Source: Kurthia massiliensis (GTDB lineage: Bacteria > Bacillota > Bacilli > Bacillales_A > Planococcaceae). Taken from it: a stretch of 64,000 bases of DNA. The notes under the pieces are model-generated. The model worked only from the letters and a program-made list of their open reading frames with translations, was not told the DNA's origin and made no database searches. Shown piece after piece: positions 51,961-61,307 of the stretch. The stretch spans positions 1 to 64,000 of the forward strand of contig NZ_HE611002.1 of the NCBI RefSeq assembly GCF_000285555.1, in the 5' to 3' direction. The translations under genes and the position numbers were made by a program. How positions within the stretch are numbered: the first letter of the stretch is position 1; each line of letters opens with the position of its first letter.

Positions 51961-54423
51961 CTATTTTTCAGCAGTCGCTGGTTCTTTTTTCGATTTTTTC
52001 GTTGTCACTGTAAATTCGTCATCTTTATAGTCGAATACGACAACTTGACCTGTTAACACAGTACCTTTCAGAATTTCTTCTGATAAACGGTCCTCGACGT
52101 GTTTTTGCAATGCACGACGGATTGGACGTGCACCGTATTCTGGGTCGTAACCTTCTGCGGCAATTTTATCAAGCGCAGCTTTTGTAAGCTCTAACTCGAT
52201 GTTTTGTTCTGATAAACGTTTTGTTAATTGATCAGACATTTTGCCAACGATTTCAGCAAGCTCGTCTTTTTTCAGTGAATGGAAGACGATTGTTTCGTCG
52301 ATACGGTTTAAGAACTCTGGGCGGAACGCTTTTTTCAGTTCTTCTAACATAACGTCTTTTGCATTCGCTTCTGATTTCGATGTTTCTTGTGCACCGAAAC
52401 CGACTGACTTACGATATTTCAATGCTTCTGCACCGATATTTGATGTCATGATGACAACGGTATTACGGAAGTCAACGACGCGACCTTTTGAATCTGTTAG
52501 ACGACCGTCATCTAATACTTGTAGTAAGATGTTGAACACATCTGGGTGTGCTTTTTCAATCTCATCAAGTAATACGACTGAGTACGGTTTACGACGAACT
52601 TTTTCAGTTAATTGACCGCCTTCATCGTAACCGACATAACCTGGAGGTGAACCGACTAAGCGTGAAGTCGAATGTTTCTCCATGTACTCAGACATGTCGA
52701 TACGAATCATTGAATCTTCATCGCCGAACATAACTTCCGCAAGTGCGCGTGCAAGTTCCGTTTTACCGACACCTGTAGGACCTAAGAAAATGAATGAACC
52801 GATTGGACGTTTTGGATCTTTCAGGCCAGCGCGTGCACGACGGATTGCGCGAGAGATTGCCTCTACTGCTTCACCTTGACCGACAACGCGTTTGTGTAAT
52901 TCGTCTTCTAAGTTTAACAGTTTTGCAGATTCTTCTTGTGCGATTTTCGCTACTGGAATACCTGTCCACATTGCGACTACTTCGGCAATGTCGTTCACTG
53001 TTACTTCAGATTCAGAACGGCCTTGTTTTTCTTTCCATTCTTTTTTCGTTGTTTCTAGCTCTTCTTTAATTTTTTGTTCAGAGTCGCGTAAGTTCGCTGC
53101 TTTTTCAAATTCTTGGCTTTGAACGGCTGCGTTTTTCTCTGCTTTCACCGCTTCAAGCTTTTGTTCAAGCTCTTTTAAGTTCGGTGGTGTTGTGTACGAA
53201 CGTAAGCGTACTTTTGAACCCGCTTCATCCATTAAGTCGATTGCTTTATCCGGTAAGAAGCGGTCAGAGATGTAACGGTTACTTAATTGCACCGCTGCTT
53301 CTACAGCTTCATCGGTAATTTTCACACGGTGATGCGCTTCGTAACGATCGCGCAGACCACGGATAATTTGAACTGCTTCTTCTGGTGTTGGCTCATCTAC
53401 TTGAATTGGTTGGAAACGACGCTCAAGCGCTGCGTCTTTTTCGATATATTTACGGTACTCATCTAATGTTGTCGCACCGATACATTGTAATTCACCGCGG
53501 GCTAATGATGGTTTTAAAATGTTTGAGGCGTCGATTGCACCTTCTGCACCACCAGCACCGATTAATGTGTGTAACTCGTCAATGAATAAAATGACGTTTC
53601 CGGCTTGGCGGATTTCGTCCATCACTTTTTTCAAGCGATCTTCGAATTCACCACGATATTTCGTACCGGCAACGACCGTACCCATATCAAGTGTCATAAC
53701 GCGTTTGTCGCGTAAAATTTCTGGTACTTCGTTGTTGACGATTTGTTGTGCAAGACCTTCTGCAATCGCCGTTTTACCGACACCAGGTTCCCCGATTAAT
53801 ACCGGGTTATTTTTCGTACGACGTGATAATACTTCGATGACACGTGTAATTTCTTTACTACGGCCGATGACTGGATCAAGGCTTCCTTCACGTGCGATTT
53901 GTGTTAAGTCACGCGCTAAGCTATCAAGCGTTGGTGTGCTCGCAGTCGGCGCCGCATTTGTATTGTTACCGTTCGTATTCGTATCGTGATTGCCAAGCAA
54001 TTGTAGTACTTGTTGGCGTGCTTTGTTTAAACTTACACCTGCATTGTTTAATACGCGTGCTGCTACACCTTCACCTTCACGAATAAGCGCTAATAAAATA
54101 TGCTCTGTACCGATGTATGTGTGACCGAGTTTACGTGATTCATCTACTGATAGTTCAATCACTTTTTTCGCACGTGGTGTGTAATGTACAACAGGGCCTA
54201 CATCTTTCGTACCGACACCGACTAATTTCTCGATGCCTTCTTCAATGACTTCTGGTGTTACTTCGATTGCTTCTAACGCTTTCGCTGCAATACCGCCACC
54301 TTCACGGATGAGGCCAAGTAAAATATGCTCTGTGCCAATCGCATCGTGTTTCATGCGAATAGCCTCTTCTTGTGCTAATTGTAAAACCTTTTGAGCTCTT
54401 TGAGTAAAGTGGTTAAACATCAT
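51961..54423 (-). CDS. clpC: ATP-dependent Clp protease ATPase ClpC
   Basis: An 820-residue Hsp100 unfoldase. Two Clp-N repeats (about 1-145), AAA+ 1 with [14 protein letters not shown], a UVR-containing middle domain ([18 protein letters not shown]), AAA+ 2 with [15 protein letters not shown] start at [14 protein letters not shown], seven codons inside the open frame; the ATG overlaps the mcsB stop by 11 bases. Needs McsB or MecA as adaptor and ClpP as protease. Confidence 0.96.
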   Translation of the reverse strand: MMFNHFTQRAQKVLQLAQEEAIRMKHDAIGTEHILLGLIREGGGIAAKALEAIEVTPEVIEEGIEKLVGVGTKDVGPVVHYTPRAKKVIELSVDESRKLGHTYIGTEHILLALIREGEGVAARVLNNAGVSLNKARQQVLQLLGNHDTNTNGNNTNAAPTASTPTLDSLARDLTQIAREGSLDPVIGRSKEITRVIEVLSRRTKNNPVLIGEPGVGKTAIAEGLAQQIVNNEVPEILRDKRVMTLDMGTVVAGTKYRGEFEDRLKKVMDEIRQAGNVILFIDELHTLIGAGGAEGAIDASNILKPSLARGELQCIGATTLDEYRKYIEKDAALERRFQPIQVDEPTPEEAVQIIRGLRDRYEAHHRVKITDEAVEAAVQLSNRYISDRFLPDKAIDLMDEAGSKVRLRSYTTPPNLKELEQKLEAVKAEKNAAVQSQEFEKAANLRDSEQKIKEELETTKKEWKEKQGRSESEVTVNDIAEVVAMWTGIPVAKIAQEESAKLLNLEDELHKRVVGQGEAVEAISRAIRRARAGLKDPKRPIGSFIFLGPTGVGKTELARALAEVMFGDEDSMIRIDMSEYMEKHSTSRLVGSPPGYVGYDEGGQLTEKVRRKPYSVVLLDEIEKAHPDVFNILLQVLDDGRLTDSKGRVVDFRNTVVIMTSNIGAEALKYRKSVGFGAQETSKSEANAKDVMLEELKKAFRPEFLNRIDETIVFHSLKKDELAEIVGKMSDQLTKRLSEQNIELELTKAALDKIAAEGYDPEYGARPIRRALQKHVEDRLSEEILKGTVLTGQVVVFDYKDDEFTVTTKKSKKEPATAEK

Positions 54424-55510
54424 ATGAATCGTCTCCTTTTTCACGCTGTCTCACATTATTTAGTATCTCTCTTAATAATGTGGCACGATAAACATCTCGT
54501 TCATTTGGCTTTAACGTTGTACCTACATATTGTTGTAGGAAGCCTGGTTGAATGACTAGCATGCATTTATTTAAAACCGCGTTCGGAATGTTTTCGATTA
54601 GTCCTAAATCTATACCCAATCGGACATTCGATAAACAATTTGCCGCCTCGTCACTCGTGATGACACGGGCAAAATGTAACGTGCCGAGTGAGCGATTAAC
54701 ACGGTCATTAATGATAATCGACGCATGCTCAAGTAGTGCTTTTCGAGATTCTACTTCACGCTGTACGATTTGTTCAGCGATTGATTGTAAGTCCGTTAAA
54801 ATTTCTTCTTCAGATTTGCCGAGTGTCACTTGGTTAGAAATTTGATAATAGTTGCCTACAGCTTCTGTTCCTTCGCCGTAAATTCCACGAACGACCATGC
54901 CAAGTCGAGGCATCATGCTTATGATTTGTTCCATTTGATCGGTCATCGTCAAAGCAGGCAAATGCATCATAACCGATGCACGCATGCCAGTACCGGTATT
55001 CGTCGGACAGCTCGTTAAATATCCGAACGTTTCATCAAATGCATACGGTACGTGCTCTTCTAAATAACGATCAATCGTATCTGCATTGAAATATGCTTTT
55101 TCTAAATCGAGCCCTGGCTCCATACATTGAATGCGCAAATGGTCTTCTTCATTAATCATGATGCTGACCGATTCATCGTCTGCAATGACGACTGAACTGT
55201 TGCGTTCTTTATGCGCGAGTTGCGGGCTAATTAAATGTTTTTCGACGAGCACTTTTTTTTGCAAAATCGGCGTCGTCGTAATATCGACGTGTGTAAAATG
55301 TTGATCTAGCGTTTCAGCATCTAATAGTGCACCCGAAATGGTTTGATCAATCTTCAATGCTTCATCCTCTGAAAAAGCGCGAGGAAAACGATAGTCGCGT
55401 AAATTACGGGCAAGGCGAATGCGCGTACTCATGACGATATCGCCATATTCACTGTCGCCGCCCATCCATTTTACATTCGTCGCATTAAAAAATTTCTCCT
55501 TATTATCCAT
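54413..55510 (-). CDS. mcsB: Protein arginine kinase McsB
   Basis: A 365-residue phosphagen-kinase-like protein that phosphorylates arginines, marking proteins for Clp[18 protein letters not shown] and [20 protein letters not shown] (containing the active-site Cys) are conserved, and the C-terminal part ends in a normal [13 protein letters not shown]. Starts [10 protein letters not shown]; overlaps mcsA by 8 bases. Confidence 0.94.
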   Translation of the reverse strand: MDNKEKFFNATNVKWMGGDSEYGDIVMSTRIRLARNLRDYRFPRAFSEDEALKIDQTISGALLDAETLDQHFTHVDITTTPILQKKVLVEKHLISPQLAHKERNSSVVIADDESVSIMINEEDHLRIQCMEPGLDLEKAYFNADTIDRYLEEHVPYAFDETFGYLTSCPTNTGTGMRASVMMHLPALTMTDQMEQIISMMPRLGMVVRGIYGEGTEAVGNYYQISNQVTLGKSEEEILTDLQSIAEQIVQREVESRKALLEHASIIINDRVNRSLGTLHFARVITSDEAANCLSNVRLGIDLGLIENIPNAVLNKCMLVIQPGFLQQYVGTTLKPNERDVYRATLLREILNNVRQREKGDDSYDV

Positions 55511-56033
55511 TCGAATCACCACCTTGCAATTGCTCTTCTAGCTTGCGTGCTTCATCACGCAACGTTGCCGCATCTTCAAAACGTTCCTCTTCTACAGCTT
55601 TACGCATATCCGCTCGAATTCCTTCAATACGTTGCTTTAATTGATAAGTCGCGTTTACAGACCCTGGCATTTTACCGACGTGCTTCGTTGCGCCGTTGTG
55701 CAGTCGCTTCATTACTTGTGGCAACTGTGGGCGGAACGCATCGTAACAAGTCGGACAGTTAAACTTCCCTTCTTGTAAAAATTGCGCATATGTCATACCG
55801 CAATTTGGACAAGCCGTTGTCTCTTCTTGTTGCTGGCTTTTCGGTGCATTTGCAGACCAAGTCGGAATGCCGAACCAATCAGAAAAAAGTTGTTGCAGTG
55901 GCACTTCATTTTGATCGTGCTGATGCATCTGTTGACTGCAAACGTCGCAATAGTGATTCGTCATTTGCTGACCGTTACGAATTTGCGTTACTGTCACGGT
56001 TGCAGGTCGTTGCTTACAATTTTCGCAGATCAC
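55503..56033 (-). CDS. mcsA: McsB activator McsA
   Basis: A 176-residue protein. Two zinc-binding regions: CENCKQRPATVT...HYCDVC and CPNCGMTYAQF...NCPTCYDAF; a C-terminal UVR motif (ADMRKAVEEERFEDAATLRD). It activates McsB and helps control CtsR. I take the second GTG (MICENCKQRP), spaced better from AGAGGTG than the first, three codons upstream. Confidence 0.92.
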   Translation of the reverse strand: MICENCKQRPATVTVTQIRNGQQMTNHYCDVCSQQMHQHDQNEVPLQQLFSDWFGIPTWSANAPKSQQQEETTACPNCGMTYAQFLQEGKFNCPTCYDAFRPQLPQVMKRLHNGATKHVGKMPGSVNATYQLKQRIEGIRADMRKAVEEERFEDAATLRDEARKLEEQLQGGDSNG

Positions 56034-56045
56034 TTTACACACCTC

Positions 56046-56519
56046 TTATCTATTCGGATTATCATATTTCAGCGTCGTAAGCATTGCTTTTAAAATGCGC
56101 GCTCTTAGTTCGTCTCGTAGTGGTAAGCCGAGTGCGATAGTATGACGATCGACAGCCGCAAGCATCATTTTTGCTTCACGCTTAGAAATGACCTCTTCGT
56201 CAATTAAACGAAAGACAATATCTTCAGCGACTTGCTGCGATGCTTGTGTGCCGAGTTGGTGAATCATCTCATCGATTAAATCAGCGGCTGAAGTTACTTG
56301 AACGCGAACGATACGAATATAGCCGCCGCCTCCGCGTTTACTTTCGACTTGATAACCGCGTTCTTCGGTAAAACGCGTATTAATGACGTAGTTAATTTGC
56401 GATGGTACGCATTGAAACATATCCGCAATTTCGCTGCGTTTAATTTCAACTAATCCTTTTCCTTCTAATTCAATAACTTCCTTCAAATATCCTTCAATGA
56501 TGTCCGAAATATTTTTCAT
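56046..56519 (-). CDS. ctsR: Class III stress gene repressor CtsR
   Basis: A 157-residue CtsR. The winged helix with the glycine-rich wing (SKRGGGGYIRIVRV) that senses heat is intact. It represses clp genes and its own operon through the operator just upstream. First gene of ctsR-mcsA-mcsB-clpC, each gene 12 bases apart or overlapping. Confidence 0.96.
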   Translation of the reverse strand: MKNISDIIEGYLKEVIELEGKGLVEIKRSEIADMFQCVPSQINYVINTRFTEERGYQVESKRGGGGYIRIVRVQVTSAADLIDEMIHQLGTQASQQVAEDIVFRLIDEEVISKREAKMMLAAVDRHTIALGLPLRDELRARILKAMLTTLKYDNPNR

Positions 56520-56551
56520 GTTGCCGTCTTCACCTCGCTTGCTTCACTGAC

Positions 56552-56568
56552 TTTGACTATCTTTGACT
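56552..56568 (-). promoter_or_regulatory. CtsR operator
   Basis: Minus strand AGTCAAAGATAGTCAAA, a match to the tandem heptad CtsR site (GGTCAAA-NAN-GGTCAAA type). It lies just downstream of the -10, where binding would block initiation. Confidence 0.9.
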
Positions 56569-56570
56569 AT

Positions 56571-56600
56571 ATTATAAAATAGTCAGACAACGTTTGACAA
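56571..56600 (-). promoter_or_regulatory. Promoter of ctsR-mcsA-mcsB-clpC
   Basis: Minus strand TTGTCA (56595-56600), 18-bp spacer, perfect TATAAT (56571-56576). Confidence 0.75.
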
Positions 56601-56614
56601 ATATTTTAACTCAT

Positions 56615-56651
56615 GAAAAAAACGCGCTACTTTATAAGTAAGTAGCACGCT
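56615..56651 (-). terminator. Intrinsic terminator of the DUF4870 gene
   Basis: Stem GCTACTT / AAGTAGC extended by GC pairs with a bulge, then seven T on the minus strand. Confidence 0.75.
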
Positions 56652-56657
56652 TTTACA

Positions 56658-56990
56658 TTAAAAGAATCGCCCGATAATTGGGTAACTCCAACTTTTCTCT
56701 TGTAACGCACGGACAATGCCGACGATCGGTACGATAATCGTCATCGCAACGAATACGATTAAAAATGGAATACCGATAAGAACATAAGCAAGTAGCGCAG
56801 AAATCGAAATCAGAACGCCCATTAGTAATTGGAAAATAATCGCTTGAATCGACAAGCTTTTCACTTCTGCATCTTTACTTACAAAGTACGTAATTAACGG
56901 TACAAGTATTGATACATAGAAAGATGAAAAGAAACCACTCGCATGGACAATCACTTTTAAAACTTTATTATCAGTAGTCGATTGAGTCAT
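56658..56990 (-). CDS. DUF4870 / Tic20-like membrane protein
   Basis: A 110-residue protein with three to four hydrophobic segments (about 12-30, 45-65, 67-95), in the pattern of the DUF4870 family, related to Tic20-like proteins of unknown bacterial function. It is monocistronic. Its promoter region contains a cluster of DnaA boxes. No function is proposed. Confidence 0.7.
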   Translation of the reverse strand: MTQSTTDNKVLKVIVHASGFFSSFYVSILVPLITYFVSKDAEVKSLSIQAIIFQLLMGVLISISALLAYVLIGIPFLIVFVAMTIIVPIVGIVRALQEKSWSYPIIGRFF

Positions 56991-57009
56991 GACAACGTTC
57001 CTTTCTATA

Positions 57010-57018
57010 TGTGGATAA
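57010..57018 (-). promoter_or_regulatory. DnaA box 1
   Basis: Minus strand TTATCCACA, a perfect match to the DnaA consensus. It overlaps the expected transcription start of the DUF4870 gene. Confidence 0.65.
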
Positions 57019-57020
57019 CT

Positions 57021-57026
57021 ATTATA
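57021..57026 (-). promoter_or_regulatory. -10 element of the DUF4870 promoter
   Basis: Minus strand perfect TATAAT, 31 bases before the ATG. No good -35 is visible 16-18 bp upstream (best TGAAAC or GAAACT), so the promoter may need an activator or be weak. Confidence 0.5.
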
Positions 57027-57052
57027 CGGACGAAGTGCTAAATAGTTTCACC

Positions 57053-57061
57053 TGTGGATAA
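57053..57061 (-). promoter_or_regulatory. DnaA box 2
   Basis: Minus strand TTATCCACA, perfect consensus, just upstream of the -35 position of the DUF4870 promoter. Confidence 0.65.
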
Positions 57062-57081
57062 ATTTCACCGGAAACATTTTT

Positions 57082-57090
57082 TTATCCACA
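57082..57090 (+). promoter_or_regulatory. DnaA box 3
   Basis: Plus strand TTATCCACA, perfect consensus, inverted relative to boxes 1 and 2. Confidence 0.65.
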
Positions 57091-57132
57091 GCGTCCTCAG
57101 TAATATCATATAGATGAAAGGGATGTTTTTCA

Positions 57133-57318
57133 TTGAAAAAAGCATTGCTAGCGACTGCTATTACATTGATGTGCATCGCTGTTTTTATCGTTATGCCCTA
57201 CTGTTTATTAAAAAGCTCGTTGAAAGAAAACGGCGCTGTTCACTATAAAAATATTGAAATGATGACGAAGTCTACGAACGATACACACTTTACCGCTTGG
57301 CTCCCATCGAATCCGTGA
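57133..57318 (+). CDS. Small membrane or secreted protein, unknown
   Basis: A 61-codon frame starting at TTG behind GAAAGGGATG. The N-terminus is a Lys pair plus a hydrophobic helix (ALLATAITLMCIAVFIVMPY), like a signal anchor; about 35 polar residues follow, outside the cell if it is a type II anchor. A perfect terminator overlaps the stop codon, which supports a real gene. No family is recognised. An ATG in another frame at 57123 gives a less protein-like 40-codon frame. Confidence 0.5.
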   Translation: MKKALLATAITLMCIAVFIVMPYCLLKSSLKENGAVHYKNIEMMTKSTNDTHFTAWLPSNP

Positions 57319-57347
57319 AGCTACCATTTTTTCTGGTAGCTTCTTTT
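57317..57347 (+). terminator. Intrinsic terminator of the small membrane protein gene
   Basis: Perfect ten-pair stem GAAGCTACCA / TGGTAGCTTC with a seven-base loop, then TTTT. The stop codon TGA shares its last two bases with the stem. Confidence 0.85.
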
Positions 57348-57418
57348 ACGTTTATCGACATTCGGGTATAGATATGGGAAAATATGAATAACTATTATGG
57401 AGTAAAAGAGGCGTTACG

Positions 57419-58381
57419 ATGATTCGAACATTAGGTTTCACGAAAGACCAGCAAGTTATAGCCGATTTTCCACTAGATGAATTACAAGCGCACGATTTCG
57501 AATGGTACTGGGTTGATTTCGATCAGCCGACACCGAATGAAAATACATATTTAAATACCGTATTTCATTTCCACCCCTTAGCAATTGAAGATTCGCTCAT
57601 GCGCTTGCAACGTCCGAAAATTGATTACTATGATGATTGCCACTTCTTAGTCGTACATAAAATGAATGCAAGCGAGTTAGAAGCTGAAGAGGTCAACATT
57701 TTCATCGCCGATAACTTTATCGTTACTTACCATAAGACCGCCGTACCAGAACTTGAAATTGCCCGTAAACGTGTCATGAACCAACCTGTCAAATGGGAAC
57801 GCGGCTCTTACTACGTCATGTATCAAGTAGTCGATAAACTCGTCGACAATTATTTTCCGATGGTCTACAACATTGAAGACCGTTTAAATGAAATCGAAGA
57901 CCAACTAAATTACCAACGCAATACGAAAGCGATGACAGACGTATTTGATTTGCGAAGTGATTTATTACACATTCGCCGTATCGTTTTACCGATGCGCGAC
58001 TTACTATATCGCGTCATGAATTCTGGCCGCATCGGTTTGATTGGCACAGAGCGTGCATACTTTGGCGATATTCATGACCATCTCGTCAAGCTCACTGAAA
58101 TGATTGAATCCAATCGTGAGCTTACCGCCGACATGCGTGATAGTCATATGTCGATGAACGCCGTGCGTATGAATAGCATTATGATGATTTTAACGATTGT
58201 CTCAACAATTTTCATTCCGCTGACGTTCATTGCAGGTGTGTATGGCATGAACTTTGACAATATGCCCGAACTGCATTGGCATGAAGGTTACTACTTTGTG
58301 CTCGGCTTTATGTTCGTCATTGCCGTCGCAATGGTCGTATGGTTCAAACATAAAGGGTGGCTCGATTATTTCAAATTGTAG
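57419..58381 (+). CDS. corA: CorA-family magnesium transporter
   Basis: A 320-residue CorA/MIT-family channel. The long N-terminal cytoplasmic domain ends in a stalk helix; two C-terminal membrane helices surround the signature YGMNF (275-279), the Mg2+ selectivity loop. It closely resembles the YfjQ type of Bacillus. AAAAGAGG precedes the ATG. It stands alone with a terminator behind. Confidence 0.93.
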   Translation: MIRTLGFTKDQQVIADFPLDELQAHDFEWYWVDFDQPTPNENTYLNTVFHFHPLAIEDSLMRLQRPKIDYYDDCHFLVVHKMNASELEAEEVNIFIADNFIVTYHKTAVPELEIARKRVMNQPVKWERGSYYVMYQVVDKLVDNYFPMVYNIEDRLNEIEDQLNYQRNTKAMTDVFDLRSDLLHIRRIVLPMRDLLYRVMNSGRIGLIGTERAYFGDIHDHLVKLTEMIESNRELTADMRDSHMSMNAVRMNSIMMILTIVSTIFIPLTFIAGVYGMNFDNMPELHWHEGYYFVLGFMFVIAVAMVVWFKHKGWLDYFKL

Positions 58382-58396
58382 ACAGATTTCGAAGAC

Positions 58397-58440
58397 GGTC
58401 AAAATGCGAAAGCCATTTTTGATCGTTTTCTTTTTTTATT
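58397..58440 (+). terminator. Intrinsic terminator of corA
   Basis: Imperfect stem CGGTCAAAATG / CATTTTTGATCG (one bulge, one G-U pair), followed by TTTTC and seven T. Confidence 0.65.
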
Positions 58441-58491
58441 TTGTTAGTTTTAAAGTTTTTTTTCGATTTATACAATAAAATAAAGACAAAC

Positions 58492-58502
58492 ACCGATATA
58501 AT
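58492..58502 (+). promoter_or_regulatory. Candidate -10 of the HemAT gene, sigma-A or sigma-D
   Basis: ACCGATAT (58492-58499) resembles the sigma-D -10 (GCCGATAT) and overlaps a perfect TATAAT (58497-58502). The sigma-D TAAA is 12 bp away rather than about 15, and the sigma-A -35 is poor, so neither is certain. Confidence 0.35.
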
Positions 58503-58581
58503 TAACAACAATTTATTTATTTTCATATATTTACATGAACAATCATCATATATTTCTTTATACAGATAGGAGATTAAAAAA

Positions 58582-59892
58582 GTGAGTATTTGGAATTTCT
58601 CAAAGCCAAAGCAACCTACAACCCACTTTGATATCGAACACTCGATTCGCGATGTGGAACTAGATTTGTCGACTTATCCAGGCTTATCAAAACAAATTTT
58701 ATTATTAGATTTAACAAAAGAAGATTTAGCAATCATTTCTCATTTTAAACAGTACGCATCTGAACTTGTACCTTTAATGGTCGACGAGTTTTATCGTACG
58801 ATCAGTCAAGCAAATGAATTAACGACGATCATTAATACGAACTCATCGATTGAACGTTTAAAAGTAACGTTAAAACGCCATATTACAGCCATTTTCAACG
58901 GCCACATTAACCATACATATGTAGAAGATCGAAAAAGAATTGCGCACATTCACGTCGTCATCGGCTTGCCATCAAAATGGTATTTAAATTCATTCCAAGC
59001 GTTAAACACTGCGTTTATTACGTTTTGTGAGCAACTTAATTTACCGTTAAGCGATTTCAAACGTGCTGTGAATGCATTCGCAAAAGTAATTAATTTCGAA
59101 CAACAAATCGTCATCGAAGCATACGATGAAGAACAAAAAGAAATTCAACAGAAACATATTGATGAAAAAGCGGAAATCATGATTTCCGTTCAAAGCACAG
59201 CGCAAGAGTTAAGCGCCATTAGTGAAGAGACGACCGCTTCGATTCAATCGCTCGTCGTGCAATCAGAAGACATTTCAAAGGCGACGAAGCAAGGTTTAAC
59301 GTTCGTCAATGAAACAGAAACGAAATCAGAAGACGGCACACGTTTATTGAATCAACAAAATGAACTGATGGGCCGCATGTCGGTCTCTGTGAAACAACTC
59401 GATACGACGATGCAAAGCTTACGGATTTCATCGAAAAAAATCTCTGAAATCGTTCATCTCGTAACGGACATTGCTGACCAAACGAACTTACTCGCACTCA
59501 ACGCTTCGATTGAAGCTGCACGTGCAGGCGAACACGGTAAAGGTTTTGCCGTTGTCGCTGACGAAGTCCGTAAACTAGCAGAAGAAACGAAGCAAGCTGT
59601 TCAAAACGTTTCTTCACTCATTCATGAAACAGAGTCAAACATTTCGAACATGTCGACGTCTGTCAAAGATGTTGATACGCAAATTTTATCAGGTGTTGAA
59701 ATGCAAAAAGATTTATCAGATTCATTCCAAACGATTGCCCGCGCTGTATCTGGTATTAAAACAAATCATGCAGCAACGACAGAAGATGTTTCGAACATCG
59801 CATTGATTTTAGATGAAATTTCAAACGCGGCATTCCAAGTCGCAGATTCTGCAGAACGTCTACTAACAGTAGCAACTGAATTAAACAATTAA
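58582..59892 (+). CDS. HemAT-like globin-coupled chemoreceptor
   Basis: A 436-residue soluble chemoreceptor. The N-terminal protoglobin domain (about 15-180) has Tyr71 and His124 ([15 protein letters not shown]), matching the distal Tyr70 and proximal His123 of B. subtilis HemAT. The C-terminal MCP signalling domain has the hairpin tip [20 protein letters not shown] and [19 protein letters not shown]. It should bind O2 and direct aerotaxis through CheA/CheW, none of which are in the window. No membrane helix. GTG start behind AGGAGA. Confidence 0.92.
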   Translation: MSIWNFSKPKQPTTHFDIEHSIRDVELDLSTYPGLSKQILLLDLTKEDLAIISHFKQYASELVPLMVDEFYRTISQANELTTIINTNSSIERLKVTLKRHITAIFNGHINHTYVEDRKRIAHIHVVIGLPSKWYLNSFQALNTAFITFCEQLNLPLSDFKRAVNAFAKVINFEQQIVIEAYDEEQKEIQQKHIDEKAEIMISVQSTAQELSAISEETTASIQSLVVQSEDISKATKQGLTFVNETETKSEDGTRLLNQQNELMGRMSVSVKQLDTTMQSLRISSKKISEIVHLVTDIADQTNLLALNASIEAARAGEHGKGFAVVADEVRKLAEETKQAVQNVSSLIHETESNISNMSTSVKDVDTQILSGVEMQKDLSDSFQTIARAVSGIKTNHAATTEDVSNIALILDEISNAAFQVADSAERLLTVATELNN

Positions 59893-59895
59893 CGA

Positions 59896-59925
59896 AAAGT
59901 GCGAGGCATTTGTCCTCGCACTTTT
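59896..59925 (+). terminator. Intrinsic terminator of the HemAT gene
   Basis: Perfect stem AAAGTGCGAGG / CCTCGCACTTT with a seven-base loop, then T-rich. Confidence 0.85.
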
Positions 59926-59931
59926 ATTACT

Positions 59932-59960
59932 TTGACAGACGTTCAGGAATCTTCTATACT
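59932..59960 (+). promoter_or_regulatory. Promoter of the histidine phosphatase gene
   Basis: Perfect TTGACA (59932-59937), 17-bp spacer, TATACT (59955-59960). It decides the start of the gene, as the implied transcript begins near 59967. Confidence 0.75.
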
Positions 59961-59984
59961 ATGATTCTTGAAAGGATGGATGAG

Positions 59985-60617
59985 ATGGTTACGTTATATA
60001 TAACGCGTCACGGCCAAACAGAATGGAACGTGCAACAACGCATACAAGGTTGGTTCGATTCGCCGTTGACTGCTTACGGAAAAGAGCAAGCCCAAGCACT
60101 CTGTAAACGTCTGGCGAAAACACCATTCACCGCCGCTTATTCGAGTCCGAGCGGGCGTGCACTTGATACAGCAAAGTTTATTTTAGAAGGTCATCAAACG
60201 CCGATTTTTATTAAGCATGAGTTAAAAGAAATTAACGTTGCAGAATGGCAAGGTATGACGCTCGATAAAATCGCCGAAAAATTCCCTGTACAATACGACG
60301 ATTACTTCTATCATGCAGAACGCTTCCGTTCAACAGAAGGAGAAGATTTTTTCGACGTACAAGCACGTGCACAAAAGCTCATCGAAAAGCTCGAATCAAA
60401 ATATACAGCTGAAGATAACATTTTAATCGTCACACATAGCATCGTCAAAAAGGTCCTCATTAACGCCTTTTTACAACAGCCGATGGACCAACTGTGGACA
60501 TCACCTGAAATAGAAGGCACGAGCTTAACGATCGTGAAACTCGAAAATGGGCAAGCGACCGTTGAAATGTGCGGCGACATTGAACATATGCCACCGAAAA
60601 ATATTTTTACAAATTGA
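59985..60617 (+). CDS. Histidine phosphatase family protein (phosphoglycerate mutase-like)
   Basis: A 210-residue protein of the histidine phosphatase superfamily. LYITRHGQTEWN has the RHG motif with the phospho-accepting His9; LIVTHSIVKK holds the second catalytic His and NVAEWQGM the acid residue region. The size and sequence fit YhfR/PhoE- or CobC-like phosphatases more than true glycolytic mutase. The open frame runs 25 codons further upstream, across the promoter, so I start at MVTLY behind AAAGGA. Substrate unknown. Confidence 0.85.
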   Translation: MVTLYITRHGQTEWNVQQRIQGWFDSPLTAYGKEQAQALCKRLAKTPFTAAYSSPSGRALDTAKFILEGHQTPIFIKHELKEINVAEWQGMTLDKIAEKFPVQYDDYFYHAERFRSTEGEDFFDVQARAQKLIEKLESKYTAEDNILIVTHSIVKKVLINAFLQQPMDQLWTSPEIEGTSLTIVKLENGQATVEMCGDIEHMPPKNIFTN

Positions 60618-60659
60618 ACTACCCCCACTTAGCCGTTCTTCGAACATGCTTGAAAATGA

Positions 60660-60690
60660 TAAAAAGACGTTCCGAGGAGCGTCTTTTTTT
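60660..60690. terminator. Bidirectional terminator
   Basis: Stem AAAAAGACG-TCC / GGA-CGTCTTTTT between the convergent phosphatase and thioesterase genes. Confidence 0.8.
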
Positions 60691-60692
60691 GT

Positions 60693-61178
60693 TTAAAAAA
60701 ATGAATGGGGCATATCGCGTTTTGCTTTACGATGTGCACGACGCGCTGGACCTGATTCGAACAGATGACGTTCTTCGTTCGTTTCAGGGAAAACAGGTGC
60801 TACAGGTTGTGGTTCCCCTTTTTCATTTACGGCAACCATCGTAACGAACGATTCTGTTGTTAGTTTCGTATCATTCGTTTCAATGTCGCGCGCTTGCACG
60901 CGAATATAAATTTCCATCGATGAACGACCTGTATTGCTAACGACTGCTTCTAACTCTAAAATTTCACCAGAGTGTACAGGTGCATAAAAATCAACCGAAT
61001 CAAACGAAGCAGTGACTGTTTCCATCTTCGCATGTTTCATCGATGTAATCGCCGCAATTTCATCAATATATGCAAGTATTTTTCCACCAAAAATTGTGTT
61101 CATATGATTCGTGTCAGGTGGTAGTACAAGGTGTGTCTGAATTGTTCTTGAATGGCTCATAGGTACTTCTTGCAACAT
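60693..61178 (-). CDS. Acyl-CoA thioesterase, hot-dog fold (YkhA/YciA type)
   Basis: A 161-residue single hot-dog domain. HLVLPPDTNHMNTIFGGKIL is the family signature, with Asn and Asp near the active site; the C-terminal tail is basic. It hydrolyses acyl-CoA; chain-length preference is unknown. MLQEVP is taken as the start; MSHSRT, six codons in, is possible. Confidence 0.88.
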   Translation of the reverse strand: MLQEVPMSHSRTIQTHLVLPPDTNHMNTIFGGKILAYIDEIAAITSMKHAKMETVTASFDSVDFYAPVHSGEILELEAVVSNTGRSSMEIYIRVQARDIETNDTKLTTESFVTMVAVNEKGEPQPVAPVFPETNEERHLFESGPARRAHRKAKRDMPHSFF

Positions 61179-61211
61179 TTTAAACCGCCTCTTTCTTTTT
61201 CATCTGTATTC

Positions 61212-61240
61212 ATCATATATATTAATCTGTACTAATTCAA
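61212..61240 (-). promoter_or_regulatory. Promoter of the thioesterase gene
   Basis: Minus strand TTGAAT (61235-61240), 17-bp spacer, TATGAT (61212-61217). Confidence 0.6.
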
Positions 61241-61274
61241 ACAATAAGCTTCACAATTTAGACAAATTTTTTCA

Positions 61275-61307
61275 CAAAAAAAGCAGTGGGTTAACCCACT
61301 GCTTTTT
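61275..61307 (-). terminator. Intrinsic terminator containing the DUF779 stop codon
   Basis: Perfect stem AAAGCAGTGGG / CCCACTGCTTT with loop TTAA, seven T beyond on the minus strand. The stop TAA of the 61291-61680 gene forms the loop. Confidence 0.85.

Noticed and set aside
59910-59984. N-terminal extension of the histidine phosphatase
   Set aside because: The HemAT terminator and a consensus promoter lie in this stretch, so it is not translated.
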